Source of the DNA: a bacterium
GTDB taxonomy: Bacteria; Myxococcota_A; Bradymonadia; UBA7976; UBA1532
Direction of reading: 5' to 3'
NCBI GenBank assembly: GCA_030424955.1
Contig: JAUHVS010000173.1
Span: 1 to 9,490 of the forward strand
DNA length: 9,490 nucleotides
Part shown: positions 1-7,870 of the stretch, piece by piece
How positions within the stretch are numbered: the stretch's first letter is position 1
Layout: each line of letters starts with the position of its first letter
Notes under the pieces: model-generated
Told to the model about the DNA's origin: nothing
What the model saw: the letters and a program-made list of their open reading frames with translations, nothing else
Database searches by the model: none
Position numbers and translations under genes: made by a program

Positions 1-1641
1 GCCGGCCCCGGCACCGAGATCACCTTCGACCACAGCTGGTCGTACGTGCAGGACCCGGGCGTGAACATCGTCAGCTACCGCTGGAACGTCGTGAACTACC
101 CCGAGGGCCACGACCTCAACGGCGACGGCGACTTCAACGACCCCGGCGAGGCCGCCCCCGAGGACGCCAACGGCAACGGCACCGTCGACTTCGACGAGAT
201 CGTCTGGGACTTCCAGACCGCCGATCCCCACGAGCAGTTCTTCTTCACCTACGACGACGACCTCGACTGGGGTGAGGTCAAGCGCCACACGGTCACCCTG
301 GCGGTCACCGACAGCGCGGGCCGCGTGACCTACGACAACGACGCCGTCGAGATCCGGCTGTCGCTCATCAACCACGCGCCGGTCATCGTGGCCCACCCCG
401 ACGGCCGCAACGCCCGCTACGGCGGCTACCTCAACACCCAGGTGGTGCTGGACGGCCGCGCCACCTACGACATCGACAGCGCCCACGAGGTGTTCCCCGG
501 GGACGAGGGCCGCGCCCGCGGCATCCCCGACCGGGTCACCACCATCCACTTCGACCTGAACTTCGACGGCGACTACGACGATCCGGGCGAGGACGGCACC
601 AACGGCCCCGTGGCCCTCACCCTGCGCGAGAACATGGCCCAGGGCGATCTCATCGCCGTGCCGGTGCGCGCCTGCGACGACGGGCAGTGGAACGGCGAGT
701 GCTACGACGGCGTCACCCGCCCCGACTGCTCCGAGTGCGCCTACGGCACCGCCGCCGTCGAGCTGATCCCCAACGTCGCGCCGCCCACCATCGACATCGG
801 CACCTGCGACGAGAACGGCGAGAACTGCCAGCCCTACGTCATGGACGGCTGGGGCAGCATCGACATCGACCTGAGCGGCAGCCGCGACCCCGAGGGCGTG
901 CTGGGCCTGCGCTTCCAGTACGAGCTGCTCGAGGGCGCCGGCCGCATCGCCGTGGCCCCCGAGTACCAGGGCAACGAGGCCAACATGGGCCCGACCTTCG
1001 AGTACTTCCCCGAGCCCGACGGCCCCCGCGTCGACCGCATCCTGGCCACCGTCTACGACCAGGGCGGCCTGTCCTCCGAGGCCATCATCCGCGTGGTGGT
1101 GCCCAACGTGCCGCCGGTCATCGACAGCTTTGACCTGGCCTTCACCTTCCAGGCGCCCGTGGTCCGCGGCGCGGTCATCGAGAACCTGGGCAACGGCTGG
1201 TACCGCCTGGTGGTGGACGCCGTCGCCAACCCCGAGCTCCTCGCCGGCGCGGTCGTGCAGGCCCACGACGCGGGCAACGACCGCCTGGCCTACCAGGTCG
1301 ACGTGGACGGCAACGGCCGCTTCGACATCGAGGGCGGCGACCAGCAGCCCCAGTTCGGCGCCTACGCCATCCTCGGCGGCCGCGCCTACGACGCCACCCT
1401 GCGGGTGACCGACGACGCCGACGCCGTCAGCGCCGACCGGCGCTTCCAGGCCCCCGCCAACAACGCCACGCTGCAGTACTCCTTCGACATGGGCGGCGAC
1501 GGCAGCTTCGAGGTCGCCGGCGGCGCGCTCGGCCACTACGACTTCCGGGTGCCCGCGGGCACCAACGCCGTGACCGTCGCCGGCCGCGTGGTCGACTCCA
1601 ACGGCAACGTGAGCAACTTCGGCGGCGAGTACGAGCTGGGC
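1..1641 (+). other. Divergent Ig/PKD-like domains with calcium-type loops
   Basis: This part of the giant protein precedes the regular repeats and splits into about five non-identical beta-sandwich-like units, with joints near 361, 775, 1109 and 1456 (typically Asn followed by x-A/P-P). It contains NGDGDFNDPGE near 120-150, a 12-residue EF-hand-like loop at 163-198 and FDGDYDDPGE near 562-591. Six cysteines lie close together (codons at 673, 700, 727, 736, 805 and 826), which suggests two or three disulfides in the second and third units. The domain family is assigned from the loop pattern and the inter-domain joints only. The first domain is cut by the window edge. Confidence 0.6.
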
Positions 1642-4600
1642 AACCGCAGCCCGGCCTTCGAGAGCGCCGAGGTCATCAGCGTCAACGGCTTCGACGTGGT
1701 CATCAGCGCCACCGCCGTCGATCCCGACGACGACCAGGTCACCTACCGCATCGACTGGGGCGACGGCGGCGCGCCCCAAGAGGTCCGCGGCGGCGTGGTG
1801 CGCCACAGCTACCCCGAGAACGTGTTCCGCGCCTACGCCATCCGCATCACGGCCGTGGACGGCCGGGGCGGCGCGGCGACGGCCGATCTGCAGGTCAACT
1901 TCCCCGAGCCCCCGGCCAACATCGCGCCCACCATCGAGGTGGCCCGCGTCATCAGCAAGAGCGGCTTCGAGGTGCTCCTGAGCGTGTCGGGCGCCGACGC
2001 CGACAACGATCCGCTGAGCTACACCATCGAGTGGGGCGACGGCACCCAGGACCGCCTGCAGGGCAACCTGGCCTTCCACACCTACCCGGCCGACGTGTTC
2101 CGCGCCTACACCATCCGGGTGCTGGTCGAGGACGGCCGCGGCGGCAGCGCCAGCGCCGACGTCGCGGTGGACTTCCCCGAGCCCGCGGCCAACCGCGCGC
2201 CGATCATCGACACCGCGCAGGTGCTCAGCCAGACCGACTTCGAGGTGATCATCAACGCCTCGGCCATCGATCCCGATGACGACGCCGTGCAGCTCACGGT
2301 CGACTGGGGCGACGGCAGCGAGCCCAGCCGCGTCGGCGCCGGCCTCGCGGCCCACCTGTACCCCGAGGGCGTCTACCGCCAGTACACCATCACGCTGGTG
2401 GCCGCCGACGGCCGCGGCGGCGAGGATCGCGCGACCCTGCTGGTGGAGATCGAGGCCCCGCCGCCCAACCAGCCGCCGGTCTTCGAGTTCGCCCGGGTGC
2501 TCAGCAAGGACGGCTTCGGCGTGGTCATCAGCGCCGCCGCCGTGGATCCCGAGGGCGCCAACATCACCTTCACCGTGGACTGGGGCGACGGCAGCCTGCC
2601 GTCGAGCATGCAGGGCGGGCTGGCCGAGCACGACTACCCGGTCAACGTCTACCAGGCCTACGTCATCACCATCACCGCGGCGGATCCCGAGGGCGGCCAG
2701 GCCGTGCGCGAGATCAACGTCAACTTCCCCGAGCCCGCCGCCAACCGGCCGCCGGTCTTCGAGGTCACCCGCATCATCAGCCAGGAGGGCTTCGACGTCG
2801 TGCTGAGCGTGTCGGCGGTGGATCCCGACGGCGACGTCATCAGCTACACGGTCAACTGGGGCGACGGCAGCGCGCCCACCCGCCTGCAGGGTGGGCTGGC
2901 CGAGCACAGCTTCCCGGCCGGCGCCTACCGCGCCTACGACATCGTCATCGTGGCCGACGATGGCCACGAGGGCACCGCCGAGGCCCGGGTGGTGGTGGAC
3001 TTCCCCGAGCCCGCCGCCAACAACGCGCCCACCATCGAGACCGCCCGGGTGCTGAGCAAGGACGGCTTCGACGTGGTCATTGGCGCCACGGCCAACGACG
3101 CCGACGGCGACGCGCTCACCTACACCGTGCAGTGGGGCGACGGCAGCGCGGCCACGGTCATGCGCGGCGGCATCGCCGAGCACAGCTACCGCCGCAACAT
3201 CTACCGCGCCTACACCGTCACCGTGACCGTCACCGACGGCCGCGGCGGCGAGGCCACCCGCGACGTGCCGGTGAACTTCCCGCCGCCCGCCGAGAACCAG
3301 GCCCCTGACTTCGAGTTCGTGGGCGTCATCGCCAAGCAGGGCTTCGAGGTCACCATCGCGGCGAGCGCGGTGGACCCCGACGGCGACGTGCTGAGCTACA
3401 CCGTGCTGTGGGGCGACGGCACGCCGCCCGCCGCGCTGCGCGATCTCGAGGCCAGCCACCGCTACCCCGAGGGCCTCTTCGCCGACTACACCATCCGCGT
3501 GATGGTGGAGGACGGTCAGGGCGGCCAGGCCGTGCGCGACCTGCCCGTGGCCTTCCGCGAGCCCGGCGACAACGGCGATCCCGTCTTCACCGGCGCCGAC
3601 ATCCTGAGCGTGGACGGCTCGACGGTGCTCGTGGCCGCCGAGGCCATCGACCCCGACGGCGATCCCGTGCGCTACACCATCAACTGGGGCGACGGCACCC
3701 CGGACGCCGAGGCCGTGGGCGGCCTGGGCGAGCACACCTACGCCGACGGCCGCTACGGCGTGTTCACCATCCGGGTGACCGCCCACGACGGCAACGGCGG
3801 CTCGCAGACCACCGAGCTGATCGTCACCATCCGCGCGCCCGGCGACAACGCCGCGCCCATCATCGACGACGCCCGGGTGCTGCCGCAGGCCAACTTCGAG
3901 GCCATGGTCATCGTGGACGCCCGCGATCCCGACGGCGACGCGCTCAGCTACACCGTCAACTGGGGCGACGGCACCGCGCCCGTGCGCGGCGGCCAGGGCG
4001 CCGTGGGCCACAGCTACCCCGTCGACATCTACCGCACCTACACCATCACCATCACCGTCGACGACGGCCTGGGCGGCACCGCGGTGGTCGAGCGCGCGCT
4101 GACCTTCCCCGAGCCCGTCGAGAACCTGCCCCCGATCATCGAGGGCGTCGACGTGCGCACCGGCGTGCGCGGCGAGATCACCCTCAACGTGTCGGCCTCG
4201 GATCCCGAAGAGGCCGGGCTGATCTACGCGGTGCAGTGGGGCGACATGGCCGGCTGGCAGAACCTGGTGGACGGCCGGGGCACCCACACCTACGCCTGGG
4301 ACCTGCGCGGCTACGACGTGCGGGTGCGGGTGACCGACCTGCACGGCAACGCCGTGTTCGACACCCTGCACGTCGACATCGTCGACGCGCCCACCGTGGT
4401 GCACGACGTGCGGGTGGACATCATCAACGCCCGCATGGTGCGCGCGGCCATCGTGGCCAGCGACGCCGACGGCAGCGCGCTGCTCCAGTACGCCTTCGAC
4501 TTTGACGGCGACGGCGTGTTCGAGCTGGCCGAGCAGGCCGACGGCGCGGCGGTGCACACCTACGCCGCCGATGGCGAGTACCTGGTGGCCCTGCGCGTCA

Positions 4601-7600
4601 CCGACCCCTGGTCGGGCGCCGTGACGGTGCGCCGGGTGCCGGTGCGCATCAGCATGGCCGGCGAGCCCGGCGACGGCAGCCCGATCATCGGCGACGTGGC
4701 CATCACCCGCGGGGTGGGCGGCTGCGTCGAGGCGGAGGTCGCAGCGGTCGACCCCGACGGCGGCGTGCTGGCCTACAGCATGAACTGGGGCGACGGCGGC
4801 GACGCCGAGGGCCTCGACGACGGCCAGGGCGCCCACTGCTACGCCGCCCCGGCGGGCGAGGACGGCTTCGTCGGCTGGGTCGAGGTCACCGATCCCGACG
4901 GCAACGCCACCCGCCAGCCGGTGGTGTTCGACGTCACCGACCAGCCCACCGTCATCGACGACGTCACCGTGCTGCTGGTGGGCGAGGGCCGCTTCCTGGT
5001 CACCGTGCAGGCCCGCGACGCCGACGGCGCCGAGCGCCTGCGCTACAGCTTCGACTTCAACGGCGACGGCAACAACGAGGTGCAGGACGCGGTGAGCGCC
5101 AGCGCCAACTACGGCTACATCGCCCCGGGCCGCTTCCTGGTGCGGGTGCAGGTCACCGACAGCTGGTCGGGCGTCACCGTGGAAGACACGGTGATCGTCG
5201 AGTACCAGCAGGCCGGCGGCCTCAACCGCGAGCCCATCATCGACGGCGTGCAGGTGTTCCCCGGGCCGGCCGGCCACACCCGCGTGGTGGTGGACGCCCG
5301 CGACCCCGACGGCGACGATCTCACCGTGGCCGTGCACTGGGGCGACGAGCTGAACGACGGCGCCCTGTCCCCCGCCGACGCCGGCGCCGCCGAGCACCGG
5401 TACGCGCTGCCGGGCGAGGGCGACCGCTACGCGGGCTACGTGATCGTCACCGATCCCAGCGGCGCCTCGGCCCGCATGGACTTCGTGGCGACGGTCGCCG
5501 ACCGCCCCACGGTCATCGAGGCCATCGAGATCGACGACCGCGGCTACGGCGCCTTCGTCTTCGACGTGCGCGCCCACGATCCCGACGGCGCCGACCGCCT
5601 GGTCTACGCCTTCGACGCCGACGCCGACGGCGTGTGGGAGCAGGGCGACAGCCGCGACACCGCGGCGCTGTTCCAGTGGGACACCGCCGGCCGCCACGTG
5701 GTGCGGGTGCGGGTCACCGACACCTGGTCCGGCGCCACCGTCGAGGCCGAGGTCGAGGTGCAGGTGCTGCCCTGGCAGACCGACAACCAGCCCCCCGTCA
5801 TCCACGCCGTGGAGGTCGAGATCGGCCTGCGCGGGCACGTGCTCGTCAGCGTGGTGGCGAGCGATCCCGACGGCGGCGCGCTGGACTACGTCATCCACTG
5901 GGGCGACGAGGACAGCGACGGCGCCATCGAGCCGATGGCGGGCCAGACCGCTGAGCACGACTACGCCTACGGCGACGGCACCTGGGACGGCTACGTGCTG
6001 GTCACCGACGGCAGCGGCACCTCGGTGCGCGGCCGGTTCACCGCCGTGCTGGTGGATCACCCCACCGAGATCCGCGAGATCGCCCTCAACCGGGTGCGCG
6101 ACGGCGCGGTGATGATCAACGTGCTGGCCTCCGACGCCGACGGCCTCGACGGCCTGCGCTACAGCTTCGACTTCGACAACGACGGGGTCTGGGACGTCGA
6201 GCGCCAGATCAACCCCAACGCCCTGCACGAGTTCGCCGAGGCCGGCCCCCACACCGTGCGGGTGGGCGTCACCGACAGCTGGTCGGGCGCCCTGGTGGAG
6301 GGCGAGGGCAGCATCGAGCTGCCCGTGTGGATCCCCGACGCCCTGCCGCCCAGCATCGTGGCGCTGGACGTCAACGTCAGCGCGGGCGGCAAGGTGACCC
6401 TGACCGTCGAGGCCAGCGACCCCGAGGGCGGGTTCCTGGACGTGCAGGTCAACTGGGGCGACGAGGCCGATCCCGACGCCCTGGAGGCCCTGGTGGGCTT
6501 CGTGGGCCACCACACCTACGCCTACCCCGCCGAGCCCGTGGCCTACGTGGGCACGGTCATCGTGACCGATCCCACCGGCCTGTCGGCCAGCCTGGGCTTC
6601 GACGCCCAGATCGTCGACGCCCCCACCGTCTTCCGCGAGATCGCGGTGGCCGTGGTGCGCGACGGCCAGGTGCGCGTGAGCGTGCGGGCCACCGACCCCG
6701 ACAGCCTGGATCTGACCTACGCCTTCGACTTCCAGAACGACGGGATCTTCGAGGCCGAGGGCCAGGCCGAGTCGAGCGCCATGTACACCTACGACGCCGC
6801 GGGCGAGTACACGCTCAACATCGGCGTGACCGATCCGTGGTCGGGGGTGTCGACCCTGCAGACCCACACCTTCGTGCTCGACCCCTGGGTCGATGACGTG
6901 CCCATCGCCGACGACCACCTGGAGGGTGAGGAGGGCCGCTGCCTGGTCTTCCGCATCGGCGACGAGCCGGGCGAGCTCGAGACCAAGGTCGACCCCACGG
7001 TGTGCGCCCGCGACATCAACCCGGACGCCGATCTGTGGACCTGGGACTTCGGCGACGGCACCACCGCGCACGGCAGCGAGGTGGGCCACCGCTACCTGGA
7101 CGACGGCATCTACGACGTGGTGATCACCGGCGGCAGCGCCGATCGCCCGCGGCGCTCCCGCATCCAGGTGTTCATCGCCAACAGCGCGCCGGCGTACCTC
7201 ACCCAGCCCCGCACCGAGGCCTACCTGGGCGAGCTGTACCAGTACGTGGTGCGCCTCGAGGACCAGGGCCCCACCGACGAGATCCGCCTGGCGCTCACCC
7301 GTGGGCCCGAGGGCATGGTGGTGGGCCGCGGCGCCCAGCCCGGCGAGTGGATCGTCGGCTGGGAGGTGCCTGTGGGCTTCGACCAGGTGAGCGTCGAGAT
7401 CGAGCTGCGCGCCACCGACGGCCACACGCTCAACGGCGAGTGGGTGCCCGACGACGGCGAGTCGGTGCAGAACTTCGAGCTGCAGGTGCACGGCCTCACC
7501 GACGGGCCGCCCGCCAACAGCGACATGGGCGTGGACGGCGGCGATCCGGCCTTCGACGCCTACACGGGCAGCAGCTGCTCGTGCGACGTGGCCGACGGCG

Positions 7601-7671
7601 AGGGCCCCGGCTCCAGCCTGCTGTGGCTGCTCGGCCTGGCCGCGCTGGGCCTGCGCCGCCGCCGCGACTGA
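1..7671 (+). CDS. Giant PKD-repeat surface protein with MYXO-CTERM anchor (5' partial)
   Basis: The frame is open from base 1 to the TGA at 7669-7671, giving 2,556 residues. The GTG at 46 is only an internal Val codon and the true start lies upstream. Domains in order (residues counted from base 1): divergent Ig/PKD-like domains with Asp/Asn-rich loops (about 1-547); nine PKD-like repeats carrying WGDG and a DPDGD-type loop (548-1374); five alternating A/B repeat pairs (1375-2299); a canonical PKD domain with WDFGDG (2300-2394); a cadherin/He_PIG-like Ig domain (about 2395-2500); and a MYXO-CTERM tail (from 2526). PKD domains are beta-sandwich folds common in bacterial surface proteins. MYXO-CTERM tails are known sorting signals that leave proteins processed and surface-attached. 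I infer an extended stalk or adhesin; no catalytic domain is visible in this part. All 12 cysteines fall in local pairs. Ligand and partner are unknown. Confidence 0.95.
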   Translation, partial: AGPGTEITFDHSWSYVQDPGVNIVSYRWNVVNYPEGHDLNGDGDFNDPGEAAPEDANGNGTVDFDEIVWDFQTADPHEQFFFTYDDDLDWGEVKRHTVTLAVTDSAGRVTYDNDAVEIRLSLINHAPVIVAHPDGRNARYGGYLNTQVVLDGRATYDIDSAHEVFPGDEGRARGIPDRVTTIHFDLNFDGDYDDPGEDGTNGPVALTLRENMAQGDLIAVPVRACDDGQWNGECYDGVTRPDCSECAYGTAAVELIPNVAPPTIDIGTCDENGENCQPYVMDGWGSIDIDLSGSRDPEGVLGLRFQYELLEGAGRIAVAPEYQGNEANMGPTFEYFPEPDGPRVDRILATVYDQGGLSSEAIIRVVVPNVPPVIDSFDLAFTFQAPVVRGAVIENLGNGWYRLVVDAVANPELLAGAVVQAHDAGNDRLAYQVDVDGNGRFDIEGGDQQPQFGAYAILGGRAYDATLRVTDDADAVSADRRFQAPANNATLQYSFDMGGDGSFEVAGGALGHYDFRVPAGTNAVTVAGRVVDSNGNVSNFGGEYELGNRSPAFESAEVISVNGFDVVISATAVDPDDDQVTYRIDWGDGGAPQEVRGGVVRHSYPENVFRAYAIRITAVDGRGGAATADLQVNFPEPPANIAPTIEVARVISKSGFEVLLSVSGADADNDPLSYTIEWGDGTQDRLQGNLAFHTYPADVFRAYTIRVLVEDGRGGSASADVAVDFPEPAANRAPIIDTAQVLSQTDFEVIINASAIDPDDDAVQLTVDWGDGSEPSRVGAGLAAHLYPEGVYRQYTITLVAADGRGGEDRATLLVEIEAPPPNQPPVFEFARVLSKDGFGVVISAAAVDPEGANITFTVDWGDGSLPSSMQGGLAEHDYPVNVYQAYVITITAADPEGGQAVREINVNFPEPAANRPPVFEVTRIISQEGFDVVLSVSAVDPDGDVISYTVNWGDGSAPTRLQGGLAEHSFPAGAYRAYDIVIVADDGHEGTAEARVVVDFPEPAANNAPTIETARVLSKDGFDVVIGATANDADGDALTYTVQWGDGSAATVMRGGIAEHSYRRNIYRAYTVTVTVTDGRGGEATRDVPVNFPPPAENQAPDFEFVGVIAKQGFEVTIAASAVDPDGDVLSYTVLWGDGTPPAALRDLEASHRYPEGLFADYTIRVMVEDGQGGQAVRDLPVAFREPGDNGDPVFTGADILSVDGSTVLVAAEAIDPDGDPVRYTINWGDGTPDAEAVGGLGEHTYADGRYGVFTIRVTAHDGNGGSQTTELIVTIRAPGDNAAPIIDDARVLPQANFEAMVIVDARDPDGDALSYTVNWGDGTAPVRGGQGAVGHSYPVDIYRTYTITITVDDGLGGTAVVERALTFPEPVENLPPIIEGVDVRTGVRGEITLNVSASDPEEAGLIYAVQWGDMAGWQNLVDGRGTHTYAWDLRGYDVRVRVTDLHGNAVFDTLHVDIVDAPTVVHDVRVDIINARMVRAAIVASDADGSALLQYAFDFDGDGVFELAEQADGAAVHTYAADGEYLVALRVTDPWSGAVTVRRVPVRISMAGEPGDGSPIIGDVAITRGVGGCVEAEVAAVDPDGGVLAYSMNWGDGGDAEGLDDGQGAHCYAAPAGEDGFVGWVEVTDPDGNATRQPVVFDVTDQPTVIDDVTVLLVGEGRFLVTVQARDADGAERLRYSFDFNGDGNNEVQDAVSASANYGYIAPGRFLVRVQVTDSWSGVTVEDTVIVEYQQAGGLNREPIIDGVQVFPGPAGHTRVVVDARDPDGDDLTVAVHWGDELNDGALSPADAGAAEHRYALPGEGDRYAGYVIVTDPSGASARMDFVATVADRPTVIEAIEIDDRGYGAFVFDVRAHDPDGADRLVYAFDADADGVWEQGDSRDTAALFQWDTAGRHVVRVRVTDTWSGATVEAEVEVQVLPWQTDNQPPVIHAVEVEIGLRGHVLVSVVASDPDGGALDYVIHWGDEDSDGAIEPMAGQTAEHDYAYGDGTWDGYVLVTDGSGTSVRGRFTAVLVDHPTEIREIALNRVRDGAVMINVLASDADGLDGLRYSFDFDNDGVWDVERQINPNALHEFAEAGPHTVRVGVTDSWSGALVEGEGSIELPVWIPDALPPSIVALDVNVSAGGKVTLTVEASDPEGGFLDVQVNWGDEADPDALEALVGFVGHHTYAYPAEPVAYVGTVIVTDPTGLSASLGFDAQIVDAPTVFREIAVAVVRDGQVRVSVRATDPDSLDLTYAFDFQNDGIFEAEGQAESSAMYTYDAAGEYTLNIGVTDPWSGVSTLQTHTFVLDPWVDDVPIADDHLEGEEGRCLVFRIGDEPGELETKVDPTVCARDINPDADLWTWDFGDGTTAHGSEVGHRYLDDGIYDVVITGGSADRPRRSRIQVFIANSAPAYLTQPRTEAYLGELYQYVVRLEDQGPTDEIRLALTRGPEGMVVGRGAQPGEWIVGWEVPVGFDQVSVEIELRATDGHTLNGEWVPDDGESVQNFELQVHGLTDGPPANSDMGVDGGDPAFDAYTGSSCSCDVADGEGPGSSLLWLLGLAALGLRRRRD
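163..198 (+). other. EF-hand/dockerin-like calcium loop
   Basis: The twelve residues DANGNGTVDFDE fit the EF-hand loop pattern: Asp at position 1, Asn at 3 and 5, Gly at 6, a hydrophobic residue at 8, Asp at 9 and Glu at 12. The loop lies 13 bases after another Asp-rich stretch (NGDGDFNDPGE). No clear flanking EF helices are visible, so it is better read as an isolated calcium loop inserted in a beta-sandwich domain, as in dockerin or TSP3-like loops. Calcium binding is inferred from the pattern. Confidence 0.5.
1642..4122 (+). repeat. Nine tandem 92-residue PKD-like repeats
   Basis: Coding tandem repeats start at 1642, 1918, 2191, 2467, 2743, 3019, 3295, 3571 and 3847. Eight are exactly 276 bases and the second is 273. 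Each opens with Asn-x-x/A-P, continues with a strand ending in GF(D/E)V, then A(V/I)DPDGD, then WGDG(S/T), then H-x-Y/F-P, then (Y/F)-x-I-x-V...DG-x-GG, and closes with a linker of the FPEP(A)A type. WGDG replaces the canonical PKD motif WDFGDG. The Asp-rich DPDGD loop is likely to bind calcium (inference). The repeats differ at many positions, so they are old or diversified copies, not a recent DNA-level amplification. Confidence 0.9.
4123..6897 (+). repeat. Five alternating A/B PKD-like repeat pairs
   Basis: Two repeat types alternate strictly. Type A units (starts 4123, 4675, 5224, 5785, 6340) keep the WGD motif and resemble the upstream nine. Type B units (starts 4393, 4948, 5509, 6064, 6625) lack WGD; they carry Y-(A/S)-F-D followed by an Asp/Asn-rich loop such as FDGDGVFE, and end near TD-x-WSG. 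Every A-to-B joint reads D-x-P-T-(V/E). Unit lengths are 270-285 bases for A and 273-282 for B, so the repeating unit is an A-B dimer of about 185 residues. Expansion probably proceeded by duplication of the dimer. Confidence 0.88.
6898..7500 (+). other. Terminal PKD domain and cadherin/He_PIG-like Ig domain
   Basis: After the repeats come two domains unlike them. The first (6898-7182) carries the classical PKD signature WDFGDG, followed by GHRY and DDGIYDV, and has a cysteine pair (codons at 6940 and 7003) flanking an insertion before the motif. The second (from 7183) opens SAPAYLTQP and shows LGELYQYVV, GPEGMVV and GEWIVGWEVP. That is the order seen in putative Ig (He_PIG) or cadherin-like domains, where a P-x-GM loop precedes the G-x-I-x-W strand. 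They form the membrane-proximal end of the stalk, next to a Gly/Asp/Ser-rich linker and the anchor. Confidence 0.7.
7576..7668 (+). other. MYXO-CTERM sorting signal
   Basis: The protein ends with CSC (codons 7576-7584), a Gly/Pro/Ser spacer, a hydrophobic helix (SLLWLLGLAALGL, 7615-7653) and a final RRRRD. This order of cysteine motif, transmembrane helix and arginine cluster is the MYXO-CTERM arrangement known from Myxococcota. There the Cys region is the likely site of cleavage by a rhombosortase-like or CPBP-type myxosortase, and of surface attachment. No sortase gene is in the window, as expected, because the processing enzyme is usually encoded elsewhere. Confidence 0.9.
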
Positions 7672-7678
7672 GCCCTCT

Positions 7679-7712
7679 GGGCGGGCACGGGCGCCCGTTC
7701 GCGGGCCCGCCC
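7679..7712 (+). terminator. Nested GC hairpin after the stop codon, possible terminator
   Basis: GGGCGGGC (7679-7686) pairs perfectly with GCCCGCCC (7705-7712). The loop contains a second perfect palindrome, ACGGGCGCCCGT (7687-7698). The hairpin begins seven bases after the giant gene's stop codon. There is no U-tract, so it is not a textbook intrinsic terminator. It could still slow polymerase or protect the 3' end. Inverted repeats arise easily at this GC content, which lowers confidence. Confidence 0.4.
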
Positions 7713-7803
7713 GCGCCGGCCCGGCAAGCCCCTCCCCCGCCGGCCTGACCGGGCCCGCCCCCTTCCCTGCGAACGCCTGCCGGCCCCCTCGCCCTGCCCG
7801 TCT

Positions 7804-7833
7804 TTGACGCAGGCGGGGGCGCAGCGGTATCCA
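7804..7833 (+). promoter_or_regulatory. Possible sigma70-type promoter for the downstream gene
   Basis: TTGACG (7804-7809) is followed after 18 bases by TATCCA (7828-7833). It sits at the left edge of the only AT-richer patch in the intergenic region (about 58% A+T over 7830-7860). The -10 match is weak. An alternative -35-like TTGGAT lies at 7839-7844 without a good partner. If real, the leader would be about 80 bases long and would include the inverted repeat at 7871-7895. Confidence 0.3.
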
Positions 7834-7870
7834 GTCAGTTGGATTTGAAGTTTTACACGGCGCATCGGCC

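Noticed and set aside
46..48. GTG at 46 as the start of the giant gene
   Set aside because: The frame is open to base 1 and the preceding residues continue the same domain; there is no signal peptide or ribosome site here.
3408..4505. 365-codon same-strand open frame inside the giant gene
   Set aside because: The Arg/Gly/His-rich product is the out-of-frame reading of the PKD repeats and has no domain pattern of its own.
1642..6897. CRISPR or DNA-level satellite repeat
   Set aside because: The periodicity of about 276 bases is explained by protein domain repeats; the DNA copies are divergent and fully coding.
7002..7748. Same-strand frame crossing the giant gene's stop codon
   Set aside because: The Arg/Pro/Gly-rich product is a frame shadow; the true frame ends cleanly in a MYXO-CTERM tail at 7668, so there is no sign of a frameshift.
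7774..7815. CGCCTGC / GCAGGCG inverted repeat around the possible -35 box
   Set aside because: Only 7 bp with a 28-base loop; too weak at this base composition to call.
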